From the NCBI RefSeq assembly GCF_026625705.1, contig NZ_CP113059.1, forward strand, positions 3,720,001-3,784,000: DNA of 64,000 bases, written 5' to 3'. The first letter of the stretch is position 1. Every line of letters begins with the position of its first letter. The notes under the pieces are model-generated. The model was not told where the DNA came from. It did no database searches and saw nothing but the letters and a program-made list of their open reading frames with translations. Position numbers and translations under genes: made by a program. Shown piece after piece: positions 45,983 through 54,793 of the stretch. This DNA comes from Pedobacter sp. SL55 (GTDB lineage: Bacteria > Bacteroidota > Bacteroidia > Sphingobacteriales > Sphingobacteriaceae).

Positions 45983-46192
45983 CTAAATATGATTTGCTTT
46001 ACGAATAATAATGCCCCTACCCTGAGGCTGTTTCAAAGGCTTGCCTCCATTTAATTGTACAGCAACATAATTAAGCTGCAATAAGGCATGGATTTTTTGC
46101 TCCGCAGATTTGTTCAAATATACAGCTTCCCGTTCTGCTATTATGCTTTCACGGGGTATATCGGTATCGTATATTTTTAATCTGCCCATCAA
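45983..46192 (-). CDS. Small protein partner of the nucleotidyltransferase (69 aa)
   Basis: A 69-residue basic protein (MMGRLKIYDTDIPRESIIAEREAVYLNKSAEQKIHALLQLNYVAVQLNGG...). No family is recognised by eye. The pair is so tightly spaced that they must be co-transcribed. The middle (SAEQKIHALLQLNYVAVQLNGGKPLKQPQGRGIIIRK) could fold as a helix-strand unit. A role as a regulator or antitoxin is speculative. Confidence 0.6.
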   Translation of the reverse strand: MMGRLKIYDTDIPRESIIAEREAVYLNKSAEQKIHALLQLNYVAVQLNGGKPLKQPQGRGIIIRKANHI

Positions 46193-46377
46193 TCAAAAAT
46201 ACAAAATATTAAGTGAATTAAAAACAGTTGTGCACTCCCAATATTCGGGACAGGCACTTTGGCTAAAAAATTCAAACAACTTTCCACTATCATCGTTATA
46301 AAAACGGATTGTACAAAAAACTATACATTTCAGAAAAAACAATATATTCGCATTGTAAATAGCTTAATACCTACGAA

Positions 46378-47772
46378 ATGGCAAAACTGCTAATCATTGA
46401 TGATGAAAGAGCGATACGAAGTACGCTTAGAGAAATACTTGAATACGAAAACTATGAAGTTGATGATGTAGATAACGGCATCGACGGACTGGAAATGATC
46501 AAAAAGAATGATTACAATTTGGTTCTTTGCGACATTAAAATGAATAAGATGGATGGCATGGAAGTGTTGGAAACGGCACTTGGCATTAAGCCAGACCTTC
46601 CATTTATCATGATTTCTGGTCATGGCACCGTAGAAACAGCTGTTGAAGCCAGTAAAAAAGGTGCATTTGACTTTATCTCTAAACCACCTGATTTAAACCG
46701 CCTATTAATTACCGTACGTAACGGTTTAGACCGTGGCTCGTTAGTTACCGAAACCAAGGTATTAAAACGAAAAGTCTCAAAAACTCGTGACATCTTAGGT
46801 AATTCTGAAACCATTGGAAAAATTAAGGAAACCATTGATAGAGTGGCCCCTACCGAAGCAAGAGTTTTAATTACGGGGGCAAACGGTAGCGGTAAAGAGC
46901 TGGTAGCTCGTTGGTTGCACGAAAAATCTAACCGTGCAGATAACCAACTGATAGAAGTAAATTGTGCTGCCATTCCATCAGAACTGATAGAAAGCGAATT
47001 ATTTGGCCACGAAAAAGGTTCATTTACTTCGGCTGTAAAACAACGTATTGGTAAATTCGAGTTAGCTAATGGTGGCACTTTGTTCTTAGATGAAATTGGC
47101 GATATGAGCATGTCGGCACAAGCAAAAGTGTTACGTGCCTTACAAGAGCATAAAATTACCCGTGTTGGTGGCGAAAAAGAAATTGATGTAAACGTTAGAA
47201 TTGTAGCGGCAACCAATAAAGATCTTTTGAAAGAAATTGAAGAAGGAAACTTTAGGATGGACTTGTACCACCGTTTAAACGTGATCAACATTCATGTGCC
47301 GCATTTAACCGAACGTACGGATGATATCCCAGTAATTGCACAAAGCTTTTTAGAAGAAATTTGTGGCGAATACGGAATGCCTGCAAAGAAAATTACCGAT
47401 GGTGCAATGGAGGCTTTGAAAAGATTGCCTTGGACTGGTAACGTTCGTGAATTACGCAACATGATTGAGCGTTTAATTATATTGAGCGATAAAACCATTA
47501 CCGAGCAAGACGTGGTAGCTTTTGCAAATCCGGGTGGAGGAACCAACGTTGGCGCAGTTACTCAAGGCAACAACAGCCAAGGTGGCGGCAGTTTCAATTA
47601 TGATGGTTTTAGCAATTTCCAAGAGTACAAAGATTTTGCAGAAAAAGAATATATCAAGTTTAAGCTAGAAAAGAACAACTGGAACGTTTCTAAAACTGCA
47701 GACGATATCGATATTCAACGAAGTCATTTGTACAGTAAAATTGAAAAATTTGGTTTAAAAAGAGCTGAATAA
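46378..47772 (+). CDS. Sigma-54-dependent response regulator (NtrC family)
   Basis: A 464-residue activator. The receiver domain (residues 1-120; LLIIDDERAIRSTLREIL, phospho-Asp in LVLCDIKMNKMDG, Lys in FISKPPD) precedes an AAA+ domain with Walker A-like GANGSGKELVARWLHE, ELFGHEKGSFTSA in place of the usual GAFTGA loop, GGTLFLDEIGDM and an arginine-finger region. A Fis-type helix-turn-helix ends the protein (WNVSKTADDIDIQRSHLYSKIEKFGL). It activates sigma-54 promoters by ATP hydrolysis. The cognate kinase is not adjacent. It ends in a perfect hairpin terminator. Confidence 0.95.
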   Translation: MAKLLIIDDERAIRSTLREILEYENYEVDDVDNGIDGLEMIKKNDYNLVLCDIKMNKMDGMEVLETALGIKPDLPFIMISGHGTVETAVEASKKGAFDFISKPPDLNRLLITVRNGLDRGSLVTETKVLKRKVSKTRDILGNSETIGKIKETIDRVAPTEARVLITGANGSGKELVARWLHEKSNRADNQLIEVNCAAIPSELIESELFGHEKGSFTSAVKQRIGKFELANGGTLFLDEIGDMSMSAQAKVLRALQEHKITRVGGEKEIDVNVRIVAATNKDLLKEIEEGNFRMDLYHRLNVINIHVPHLTERTDDIPVIAQSFLEEICGEYGMPAKKITDGAMEALKRLPWTGNVRELRNMIERLIILSDKTITEQDVVAFANPGGGTNVGAVTQGNNSQGGGSFNYDGFSNFQEYKDFAEKEYIKFKLEKNNWNVSKTADDIDIQRSHLYSKIEKFGLKRAE

Positions 47773-47806
47773 CAAAAAAGGAGCTGAGTAAGCTCCTTTT
47801 TTGTTT
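47772..47806. terminator. Bidirectional terminator between sigma-54 regulator and hemF
   Basis: ACAAAAAAGGAGCT (47772-47785) and AGCTCCTTTTTTGT (47791-47804) are exact complements with a 5-base loop, a 14-bp stem with a T run on both strands. It serves the convergent genes on either side. Confidence 0.88.
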
Positions 47807-47819
47807 ACTAAATATTTCC

Positions 47820-48713
47820 TTAAACCCAATCTATGCCTTTTTTCAAAAAATTGGTGGTAATTTCTTCTTCGGTGCCCGGCTTAGCCTGCGCATTGTAGTT
47901 CCATTTGGTGGTTGGCGGTAGGCTCATCAAAATACTTTCAATACGTCCGTTAGTTTCTAAGCCGAACTTTGTACCCGAGTCGTAAACTAAATTGAATTCG
48001 GCATATCTACTTCTGCGTAAATATTGCCATTCCTTATGCAAATCGGTATATTCCTTATCTTTATTTCTGTCAATCAATTCGGTGTAAACAGGTAAAAAGG
48101 TATTACCTACCGCTAGTGAAAAATCTAATATTTGCTCGTAACTTAATGCTGTGTTTTCAGGTTTTAAGCGGTCGTAGAAAATACCACCCACTCCCCTAGT
48201 TTCGTTACGGTGTTTGATGAAAAAATAATCATCAGCCAAAGCTTTAAAACGAGGATAAAACTCTGCTTTAAACTCATCGCAAGCCTGCTTTAAATGATAA
48301 TGAAAAAACCTAACATCAGTTGGAATTACATAATGTGGTGTTAAATCTATACCGCCACCAAACCAACGGGTTTGTTCATCCATCTCGAAATAACGGATAT
48401 TCATGTGGATAATTGGCACAAACGGATTTTCTGGGTGTAAAACGATAGATACGCCAGTTGCGAAAAACTCATCGTTCTCTACTTTAAAAGATTTTTTTAC
48501 GGCTTCTGGTAGCTTACCATACACCGCAGAAAAATTTACGCCGCCTTTTTCTATTACATTACCATGCTGTAGCACTCTTGTTCTTCCACCTCCACCACCT
48601 TCACGTTCCCATAACTCCTCTTCAAAAACAGCTTTTCCATCTGCAAACTCCAAGCCATTGCAAATACGATCCTGTATCTGCTTATACGCCTCAGCAACTT
48701 TATCCTTAAACAT
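47820..48713 (-). CDS. hemF: Oxygen-dependent coproporphyrinogen III oxidase
   Basis: A 297-residue haem biosynthesis enzyme that decarboxylates coproporphyrinogen III to protoporphyrinogen IX with O2. The ATG at 48713 (MFKDKVAEAYKQIQ) is preceded by GGAGG seven bases upstream and was preferred to the ATG at 48725. Family hallmarks: GGGGGRTRVLQ, FVPIIHMNIRYFE, WFGGGIDLTPHY, HRNETRGVGGIFYD, LRRSRYAEFNLVYDSGTKFGL and SLPPTTKWNY. It is single and convergent with the sigma-54 regulator. Confidence 0.95.
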   Translation of the reverse strand: MFKDKVAEAYKQIQDRICNGLEFADGKAVFEEELWEREGGGGGRTRVLQHGNVIEKGGVNFSAVYGKLPEAVKKSFKVENDEFFATGVSIVLHPENPFVPIIHMNIRYFEMDEQTRWFGGGIDLTPHYVIPTDVRFFHYHLKQACDEFKAEFYPRFKALADDYFFIKHRNETRGVGGIFYDRLKPENTALSYEQILDFSLAVGNTFLPVYTELIDRNKDKEYTDLHKEWQYLRRSRYAEFNLVYDSGTKFGLETNGRIESILMSLPPTTKWNYNAQAKPGTEEEITTNFLKKGIDWV

Positions 48714-48733
48714 GATTTCCTCCATTGTAACTT

Positions 48734-48741
48734 CAAATTTA
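48734..48741 (-). promoter_or_regulatory. -7 element upstream of hemF
   Basis: The minus-strand bases TAAATTTG match TAnnTTTG perfectly. The downstream ATG at 48725 would be almost at the transcription start, whereas the ATG at 48713 has room for a GGAGG ribosome-binding site. This supports the shorter hemF start. Confidence 0.5.
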
Positions 48742-48847
48742 AGTTTAATACTACGCTAAGCGAAAACGAATGTTAGATAGTACATTAGATTGACACTTGG
48801 GGAGTTTAAATCCTGTGTTTAAAAGCTATTCCCGAATTTAGGTAATG

Positions 48848-49465
48848 TTACTTGTTAAACAACTTACTTAGGTTGGGCTTAATGCCGATGGTTAGCGGTA
48901 CTGTAGTAAAATTTCTGGCCTGTATTTGCTCAAAACCGTTCATGTAACTAGCTTCTGTAAATATCGCCAATCCACCTAAGCTAAATTCAACACCTGCGCC
49001 ACCTTCTGCAATGGGCATAAAATGACTTTGATTACTCATTTCTACTTGTAAAGCCGCATTATCTACCCTAACTCTAGGCGTTAAAATGTAGCCGCCACCT
49101 GCGCCAGCAAACCCATAAAATGCGAATTTACCAACCATTTTACGGTAACCCAAACCTACATTTAGTAAATAAGTGGTTGCTCTTCCCACCTGTGCGGTAT
49201 AAGCAAATCCGGCATCGGGAGTTTTAGCTCGATAAGAAAGCGCATGCAAACTTACTTTCGGATAAAGAAACAAACCACCATTGCTCAAACCATAATTTAG
49301 GCCTAGTGTGGTAGATATCTTTCGCCCAAAAACATCCGCAGTTTTTCCAACGGGAACCGAAGTGCCAATGCCACTAATCGTATACAATTTATCCGTACGA
49401 GTTTGTGCTTTTAAAACTATAGGGAGTAACGTGGTAACCGCCAAAACAATGGTAAATATGCGCAT
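48848..49465 (-). CDS. Outer-membrane beta-barrel protein (porin-family-like)
   Basis: A 205-residue secreted protein. Signal peptide at residues 1-20 (MRIFTIVLAVTTLLPIVLKAQ). The rest is made of alternating short beta-strands with glycine-rich turns (SNGGLFLYPKVSLHALSYR, VGLGYRKMVGKFAFYGFAGAGGGYIL, VEFSLGGLAIFTEASYMNGF), typical of small 8-stranded barrels of the OMP_b-brl type. Function is not evident. It is separated from hemF by about 130 bases and from the YdeI-like gene by 57. Confidence 0.8.
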   Translation of the reverse strand: MRIFTIVLAVTTLLPIVLKAQTRTDKLYTISGIGTSVPVGKTADVFGRKISTTLGLNYGLSNGGLFLYPKVSLHALSYRAKTPDAGFAYTAQVGRATTYLLNVGLGYRKMVGKFAFYGFAGAGGGYILTPRVRVDNAALQVEMSNQSHFMPIAEGGAGVEFSLGGLAIFTEASYMNGFEQIQARNFTTVPLTIGIKPNLSKLFNK

Positions 49466-49522
49466 AAAATATTTTTCTTAACTAACAGGAGTAATACACT
49501 TTTGTTTGCTCCACAAATTGTA

Positions 49523-50185
49523 TTACTTTTCTGAAGGATTTTTTCTCTTAGCCAACAACTTCTCTATCATCTTCGTCATCCTATCTATTCTGGTTTTTTC
49601 TTGTTTTGCGCTAATAATCCACAAAATGTATTCTTTTCTGTGCGAATAGGCAAGCTGCTCATAGTAAGCCAAAGCAGTAGGATGCACAGTTAACGCTGTT
49701 TTCAGATCATCTGGAAGTATCACTACTTTGTTAGCCACGTCAATGTATTTACCGTATTCGTTATTTCTAATTTCCGCATTTCCTACACCCGATTTTTTCT
49801 GGCTTGAGGCTAATTTGACACGGATGCCCGTCCATATTTCGTTAATTGCCGCAGCACCAGATGGTGCAAGTTGGTACCGAACTAAATCATCCCACGACTG
49901 CATTAAATTCAAATCTGCAGCCAGCGAAGTTTTAGCTTTTGGATAGAAAATCCAAGCAACGGTTTTATCCTTTATAAATGGCTTAATGAGATCTAAAGCC
50001 TCAAACAAATTTGCTTTGGTAATGGCAAAAACCAAATAAGCATCGTAATTGGGCTGCATTTGGTAAGTAAGCTCAACTGCATTAGGAATATCGCCAAAAA
50101 TAACGGCTGCTTTTTCTGGAGCATTTATTACGCTTACCTTAAAACCAGACTTAATTTGCAGCTTTTTCAGCAATTTATTTTCCAT
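49523..50185 (-). CDS. YdeI/OmpD-associated family protein
   Basis: A 220-residue cytoplasmic protein. The N-terminal part (YLVFAITKANLFEALDLIKPFIKDKTVAWIFYPKAKTS) may be DUF3052-like. The C-terminal half contains the YdeI/OmpD-associated domain (VILPDDLKTALTVHPTALAYYEQLAYSHRKEYILWIISAKQEKTRIDRMTKMIEKL). Role uncertain; relatives are linked to bacteriocin or stress protection by name only. It lies between the beta-barrel gene and the tRNA/rRNA methylase gene. Confidence 0.8.
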   Translation of the reverse strand: MENKLLKKLQIKSGFKVSVINAPEKAAVIFGDIPNAVELTYQMQPNYDAYLVFAITKANLFEALDLIKPFIKDKTVAWIFYPKAKTSLAADLNLMQSWDDLVRYQLAPSGAAAINEIWTGIRVKLASSQKKSGVGNAEIRNNEYGKYIDVANKVVILPDDLKTALTVHPTALAYYEQLAYSHRKEYILWIISAKQEKTRIDRMTKMIEKLLAKRKNPSEK

Positions 50186-50252
50186 TTCTTCATTTTATGA
50201 TAGGGCTGCAAAGCTATCTTATCAATCTTGATATGCGTATCTGTGGCGTAGT

Positions 50253-50783
50253 TTATAATTTCATTTTAGCGAAAAAATCCCAAAGCACAATACCTGCAGA
50301 TATCACAATATTGAAAGAATGCTTGGTACCAAATTGTGGAATTTCGATACATTTATCTATTTGCTGCATCGCTTCGTCGCTTACGCCATTTACTTCGTTA
50401 CCAAATATCAATACATACTTTTCGCTTAATGTAGGCTTATTTTTGTTCAGCATTACACTGTTTTGGGCCTGCTCTATGGCAATAATTTGATAGCCCAATT
50501 GCCTATACTTATTTATCGCAACTAATGTATCGTCTATATGTTCCCAGGCTACAGATTGGGTTGCGCCTAATGCAGTTTTCTCAATCTCACGATGCGGAGG
50601 CTGCGCCGTGATGCCGCATAGCACCACTTTTTCAACAGAAAACCCATCTGCAGTTCTAAAAACAGAACCTACATTATGCATACTTCTCACATTATCGAGC
50701 ATAATAACCACTGGCAATTTCTCCTGTGCTTTAAACCCCTCTATATCAACTCTGTTAAGCTCGTCTAATTTTAGTTTTTTCAT
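50253..50783 (-). CDS. TrmH/SpoU family RNA 2'-O-methyltransferase
   Basis: A 176-residue SPOUT methyltransferase. The knotted SAM-binding core is seen in VVIMLDNVRSMHNVGSVFRTADGF, YVLIFGNEVNGVSDEAM and HSFNIVISAGIVLWDF. It methylates ribose 2'-OH in tRNA or rRNA. The short N-terminus without a substrate-binding extension is typical of the TrmH-like subgroup. The exact target is not evident. Confidence 0.9.
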   Translation of the reverse strand: MKKLKLDELNRVDIEGFKAQEKLPVVIMLDNVRSMHNVGSVFRTADGFSVEKVVLCGITAQPPHREIEKTALGATQSVAWEHIDDTLVAINKYRQLGYQIIAIEQAQNSVMLNKNKPTLSEKYVLIFGNEVNGVSDEAMQQIDKCIEIPQFGTKHSFNIVISAGIVLWDFFAKMKL

Positions 50784-50866
50784 CCGTTTGTTTATTCGTT
50801 CAATAGCTCAATAGTTTGTTGTTAAGCTATCTAAATCATCATCTAATTAGCTAATCATCACATCAG

Positions 50867-52024
50867 CTAATCATCAAACCCTTTTGGCCCGCCGCCAATA
50901 TCTTCTACATAAATGGTGGCATGGTATCCAATTTCATTGAAATATACTGCCGAAAGTTGCTTGGCAAAATCTACCTCGCTACCTTTTTTAAGCAAAGCGA
51001 TGGCACAACCACCAAAACCAGCACCCGTCATACGGGCACCAATTACATCAGCATAATCTGCACAAAAATCTACAATAGTATCCAATTCTTTACCACTAAC
51101 TTCGTATAATTCTTTTAAAGATTGATGCGAAGCGTACATTAACCTACCAAACTCTGTTAAGTTGCCTTCGTTTAGCGCTTTTGATGCCGCCTGTACCCTA
51201 TCGTTCTCTTTAACTACGTGTGTGGCTCTTTTTAGCACAGTATCGTTTTTAATGAGATAACTATGGAGCGCAAATTTCTCTGCATTTAACTCACATAAAT
51301 AATTGATGTTTATTTCTTTACGCAATTCTTCTAGTGCTTGCTGGCACTCTTCTACCCTTTCATTGTATTTAGAATCTGCTAGCTCTCTATGTTTATTGGT
51401 ATTGATAATGGCTAGCGAATAATCGCCCAAATCACAATCTACCAGCTTATGTTTCAGTGTATCGCAATTTAATAAAATCGCTTTATTAGGTTCTCCAAAA
51501 GCCACGGCAAACTGATCCATGATACCAGAATTTAAGCCGATAAAATCGTTTTCCACTTTTTTTGAAAGTTTAACCATAGACAATAAATCTATACCTAGCT
51601 TAAAAAAATCGTTTAGTGCATAGGCCGTTAACACCTCAATAGATGCAGACGATGACAAGCCAGCGCCAATTGGAATGTTTCCGTAGAAAAGCAAATCTAA
51701 TCCGCTGCACTGCCAATCTTCATTTTGTAGCTCGTTAATTACACCTAACGGATAATTATACCATTCGGAACCAACTTTTGAATAACTTTTTTGCAAGGGC
51801 ATTTCGGTATAAGCCTCAAAATTTGCGCTCGCCAATCTAATTACCGCATCATTATTAGGTGCTAAAAACAACCAAGTACCAGCAGTAATAGCACAAGGCA
51901 TTACCAAACCTCCGTTATAATCAATATGCTCGCCAATTAAATTTACACGGCCGGGTGCAAAATAACTGGCCTCGTGTGGCTTACCATATTTTTGTTGAAA
52001 TAGTTCGTTGATTTGGTCTTTCAT
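50867..52024 (-). CDS. galK: Galactokinase
   Basis: A 385-residue GHMP-family kinase phosphorylating galactose at C1 with ATP, the first committed step of the Leloir pathway. The signature PGRVNLIGEHIDYNGG, the phosphate loop IPIGAGLSSSASIEV and the MTGAGFGGCAIALL motif are complete. It is divergent from the mutarotase at 52090, so the two galactose-pathway genes share a 65-base control region. No galT is present in the window. Confidence 0.95.
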   Translation of the reverse strand: MKDQINELFQQKYGKPHEASYFAPGRVNLIGEHIDYNGGLVMPCAITAGTWLFLAPNNDAVIRLASANFEAYTEMPLQKSYSKVGSEWYNYPLGVINELQNEDWQCSGLDLLFYGNIPIGAGLSSSASIEVLTAYALNDFFKLGIDLLSMVKLSKKVENDFIGLNSGIMDQFAVAFGEPNKAILLNCDTLKHKLVDCDLGDYSLAIINTNKHRELADSKYNERVEECQQALEELRKEININYLCELNAEKFALHSYLIKNDTVLKRATHVVKENDRVQAASKALNEGNLTEFGRLMYASHQSLKELYEVSGKELDTIVDFCADYADVIGARMTGAGFGGCAIALLKKGSEVDFAKQLSAVYFNEIGYHATIYVEDIGGGPKGFDD

Positions 52025-52089
52025 GTAGCTTAAATGATGATATTTAATTATTATTGTATTCCTTAAAAAGAAGGCCTAAGATAAGAATA

Positions 52090-53136
52090 ATGAAAGCAAA
52101 CCAAATAAATACAGGCATATTAGTAGATGAAAAAGAAGTAATTGCTGTAGAACTTAGCAACAATAAAGGCACTTACGTAAAGCTGTTCAATTACGGCACC
52201 ATCATCAATAAATTTATAGTTAAAAATGCCAAGGGCGAAGCCCAAGATATTGTTTTAGGTTTTGATGATTTTGAGGGCTATATCAGTGAAGATTACCTAG
52301 CAAATTACCCTTATTTTGGTGCCGTTGTGGGCAGGTATGCCAACAGAATTAAAAATGGCGAGTTTGAAGTTGATGGAATTACCTACCAAGTACCGCAAAA
52401 CAATGGAAACGATTGTTTGCATGGTGGCAACACAGGCTTCGACAAGAAAGTTTGGGACATTATTGAGCTAACGCAAGAACCAAATCCGTCGGTTACTTTC
52501 CATTACTATAGTGAGGATGGCGAAGAAGGATTTCCAGGAGATTTGGCAGTGCAGCTACGGTTTACACTTACCGAAACCAACGAATTAATTTTGACCTACC
52601 AAGCAGATACTGATGAAGCTACACCTATAAACCTCACCCACCACAGCTATTTCAATTTGTCGGCAAATGGTGGCCATATTGGTGCGCACCACCACCAGAT
52701 GAATGCCTCGAATTGGCTAGAACAAGACGACAATTTTGTAGTTACTGGAAAATTAATTCCTGTAGATGGTTCGCATCATGATTTTAGAAAGGGTAAAACT
52801 TTTGCCGAAGGTTGGGACGAAGAAAATGGTTACGACCAGACCTATGTTTTAGACAAAACTTATGGAGATTTAACCTTAGCTAGCAAAACTTCAGATCGTG
52901 AAAGTGGCTTGACCCTAACGGTTTACACTACCGAACCAGTGGCACATTTGTACACCGCAAAGCACCTGAATGTTAAAGGTGGAAAAAACGGCAAAAATTA
53001 TGGAGAGTTTAGTGCTTTTTGTGTAGAAACACAACATGCGCCAAATTCGATCAACATCGAAGAATTTCCTACAACAGTTTTAGAGCCCGAAGAAATTTAT
53101 CATCAAACTACGATATATAAAGTAGAGGTTAAATAA
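52090..53136 (+). CDS. galM: Aldose 1-epimerase (galactose mutarotase)
   Basis: A 348-residue enzyme interconverting alpha and beta sugars. The start at 52090 (MKANQINTGILVDEKE) was preferred to an upstream codon at 52054 that adds an atypical basic tail. Motifs include FGAVVGRYANRIKNG, LHGGNTGFDKKVWD, the catalytic His region INLTHHSYFNL and YDQTYVLD. No signal peptide, so it is cytoplasmic. It is divergent from galK. Confidence 0.93.
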   Translation: MKANQINTGILVDEKEVIAVELSNNKGTYVKLFNYGTIINKFIVKNAKGEAQDIVLGFDDFEGYISEDYLANYPYFGAVVGRYANRIKNGEFEVDGITYQVPQNNGNDCLHGGNTGFDKKVWDIIELTQEPNPSVTFHYYSEDGEEGFPGDLAVQLRFTLTETNELILTYQADTDEATPINLTHHSYFNLSANGGHIGAHHHQMNASNWLEQDDNFVVTGKLIPVDGSHHDFRKGKTFAEGWDEENGYDQTYVLDKTYGDLTLASKTSDRESGLTLTVYTTEPVAHLYTAKHLNVKGGKNGKNYGEFSAFCVETQHAPNSINIEEFPTTVLEPEEIYHQTTIYKVEVK

Positions 53137-53163
53137 TTTGAAATTACTGGAGCGGACTTACAC

Positions 53164-54024
53164 TTAAATTCGCTCCAATATGGTTTTAATCGCTTTTTCT
53201 ACAATGGCATTTGGGTTACTGCTAAACTCAAATTTTACCCTACTGGCCAAAATTGCATTAATTGATAACGCTTTATGACCAAGCGTTTTTGCTAAGGCAT
53301 AAATGCCTGCCGTTTCCATTTCTAAATTGGTAATACGGTTGTTAGCACTTTTAAAGCTATTCAATTGACCAATAAAATTCGCTACTGCATTTTTTGCTCT
53401 TACTTGCCTACCTTGCGGCGCATAAAAACCTGGTGCGGTAGCAGTAATTCCGGTCGGCATATCAAAGGCAAATTGATGCATTAAACTTTCGTCTGCCTTA
53501 GTTAAATAAGGCTTAATACCTTCTAAACCTGTAAAATGAGAATTGATATCAACCAGCAACGCTTGCTCTTCTGAGCTCAGTTCTTGTTCATAATAATGCA
53601 TCAAGGCATCAAAACCTAAACCATAAGACGATGCCAGCACAGTTCCCATTGTAATATCTGGCTGCACAGCACCAGAAGTACCAATTCTAATGACATTGAG
53701 CGATTTTAGATGTTTTTTAACGGTTCTAGTTTCAAAATCGATATTTACCAGCGCATCTAACTCGTTAAAAACGATATCGATATTATCTGTACCAATGCCG
53801 GTAGAGATTACGGTAACTCGTTTACTACCAATATATCCCGTATGCGTAATAAACTCTCGTTTACCTTTTTTAAGCTCAATGCGATCAAAATGTTTGCTTA
53901 CTTCTGGCACACGGTCCAAATCGCCAACGGTAATCACCGTATCTGCAATATCTTCTGGCAGTAAATTCAAATGGTAAATACTTCCGTCTGGATTAATAAT
54001 TAAATCAGCTTCTGATAATTTCAT
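53164..54024 (-). CDS. Nucleoside phosphorylase (uridine phosphorylase-like)
   Basis: A 286-residue PNP/UDP-superfamily enzyme. The start ELI-type region IADTVITVGDLDRVPEVSKHFD, HTGYIGSKRVTVISTGIGTDNIDIVFNEL, RIGTSGAVQPDITMGTVLASSYGLGF and EMETAGIYALAKTLGHKALSI are characteristic. It cleaves nucleosides with phosphate to free base and ribose-1-phosphate for salvage. Uridine is the likely substrate, but purine nucleosides cannot be excluded. It is convergent with galM. Confidence 0.88.
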   Translation of the reverse strand: MKLSEADLIINPDGSIYHLNLLPEDIADTVITVGDLDRVPEVSKHFDRIELKKGKREFITHTGYIGSKRVTVISTGIGTDNIDIVFNELDALVNIDFETRTVKKHLKSLNVIRIGTSGAVQPDITMGTVLASSYGLGFDALMHYYEQELSSEEQALLVDINSHFTGLEGIKPYLTKADESLMHQFAFDMPTGITATAPGFYAPQGRQVRAKNAVANFIGQLNSFKSANNRITNLEMETAGIYALAKTLGHKALSINAILASRVKFEFSSNPNAIVEKAIKTILERI

Positions 54025-54182
54025 TTCAATTGGGTTATTGGTTCATTAGTTCATTGGTTCATTTGTTCACTGGGTTATTGGTTCATTAGTTATGGTTATT
54101 GATTATTCATATCAACTAATCGCTGATCCCTGACTCCTAACCCCTAATCCCTAACACCTGATCCCTAATCCCTAATCCCTAA
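54025..54182. repeat. Minisatellite-like repeats in the spacer before yigZ-like gene
   Basis: An exact 21-base segment beginning TGGGTTATTGG occurs at 54031-54051 and again at 54071-54091 (40-base period), within degenerate GGTTCATT units. From about 54124 to 54182 a degenerate CCCTAAT/CCTAATC array follows, running to the stop of the downstream gene. Both are tandem low-complexity DNA likely to vary in copy number. Confidence 0.7.
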
Positions 54183-54793
54183 ACTGTTCCTAAATATACA
54201 TTTTTCAAGCCTTCAATTTTATCTAACTTACTTAAAATGCTATTAAGGTTTGCTTTTCTTACTTCGAAAGTTAGTTTACAATGGGTATCAAAATTCTGAT
54301 TTAAGATGTTCAGTTGTTCTTCTTTTACCACACGCATCACATCGTTCATCAATAAATAATCGAACTCCAATTCGTAAACATCATTTACCGTTTTGGTTAC
54401 AATTTCTGCTGCACTTAGTGCTTCTACAGTAGCTGTTTTGTACGCATTAATTAATCCAGGCACACCCAACAATGTGCCACCAAAATACCGTACTACCACT
54501 ACTAAGATATTGGTTACATCGGCTGATAATAATGCATTTAAAATGGGTCTACCTGCGGTTCCAGAAGGTTCGCCATCATCATTAAATTTATGCACCGCCC
54601 TATCTGGGGTTAAACGCAAGGCCCAACAAAAATGTCTGGCTTTGCTATGTTCTGCTCTTAGTTTGGCCGTTAACTCCTTCACTTCTGTTTCACTTTTTAT
54701 TGGATAAGCGTAAGCGATAAACTTACTGCCTTTATCCCTAAAAACCCCTTCACTTGCTTGTGTTATTGTTTGGTACGTATCGCTAAACAGCAT
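54179..54793 (-). CDS. YigZ/IMPACT family protein
   Basis: A 204-residue protein of the UPF0029/IMPACT family. The N-terminal domain carries SKFIAYAYPIKSETEVKELTAKLRAEHSKARHFCWALRL and FNDDGEPSGTAGRPILNALLSADVTNILVVVVRYFGGTLLG, with a DUF1949-like C-terminus. Family members are linked to translation control. Its biochemical role is unknown. It overlaps the DMT transporter gene by 11 bases, so they are co-transcribed. Confidence 0.93.
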   Translation of the reverse strand: MLFSDTYQTITQASEGVFRDKGSKFIAYAYPIKSETEVKELTAKLRAEHSKARHFCWALRLTPDRAVHKFNDDGEPSGTAGRPILNALLSADVTNILVVVVRYFGGTLLGVPGLINAYKTATVEALSAAEIVTKTVNDVYELEFDYLLMNDVMRVVKEEQLNILNQNFDTHCKLTFEVRKANLNSILSKLDKIEGLKNVYLGTV

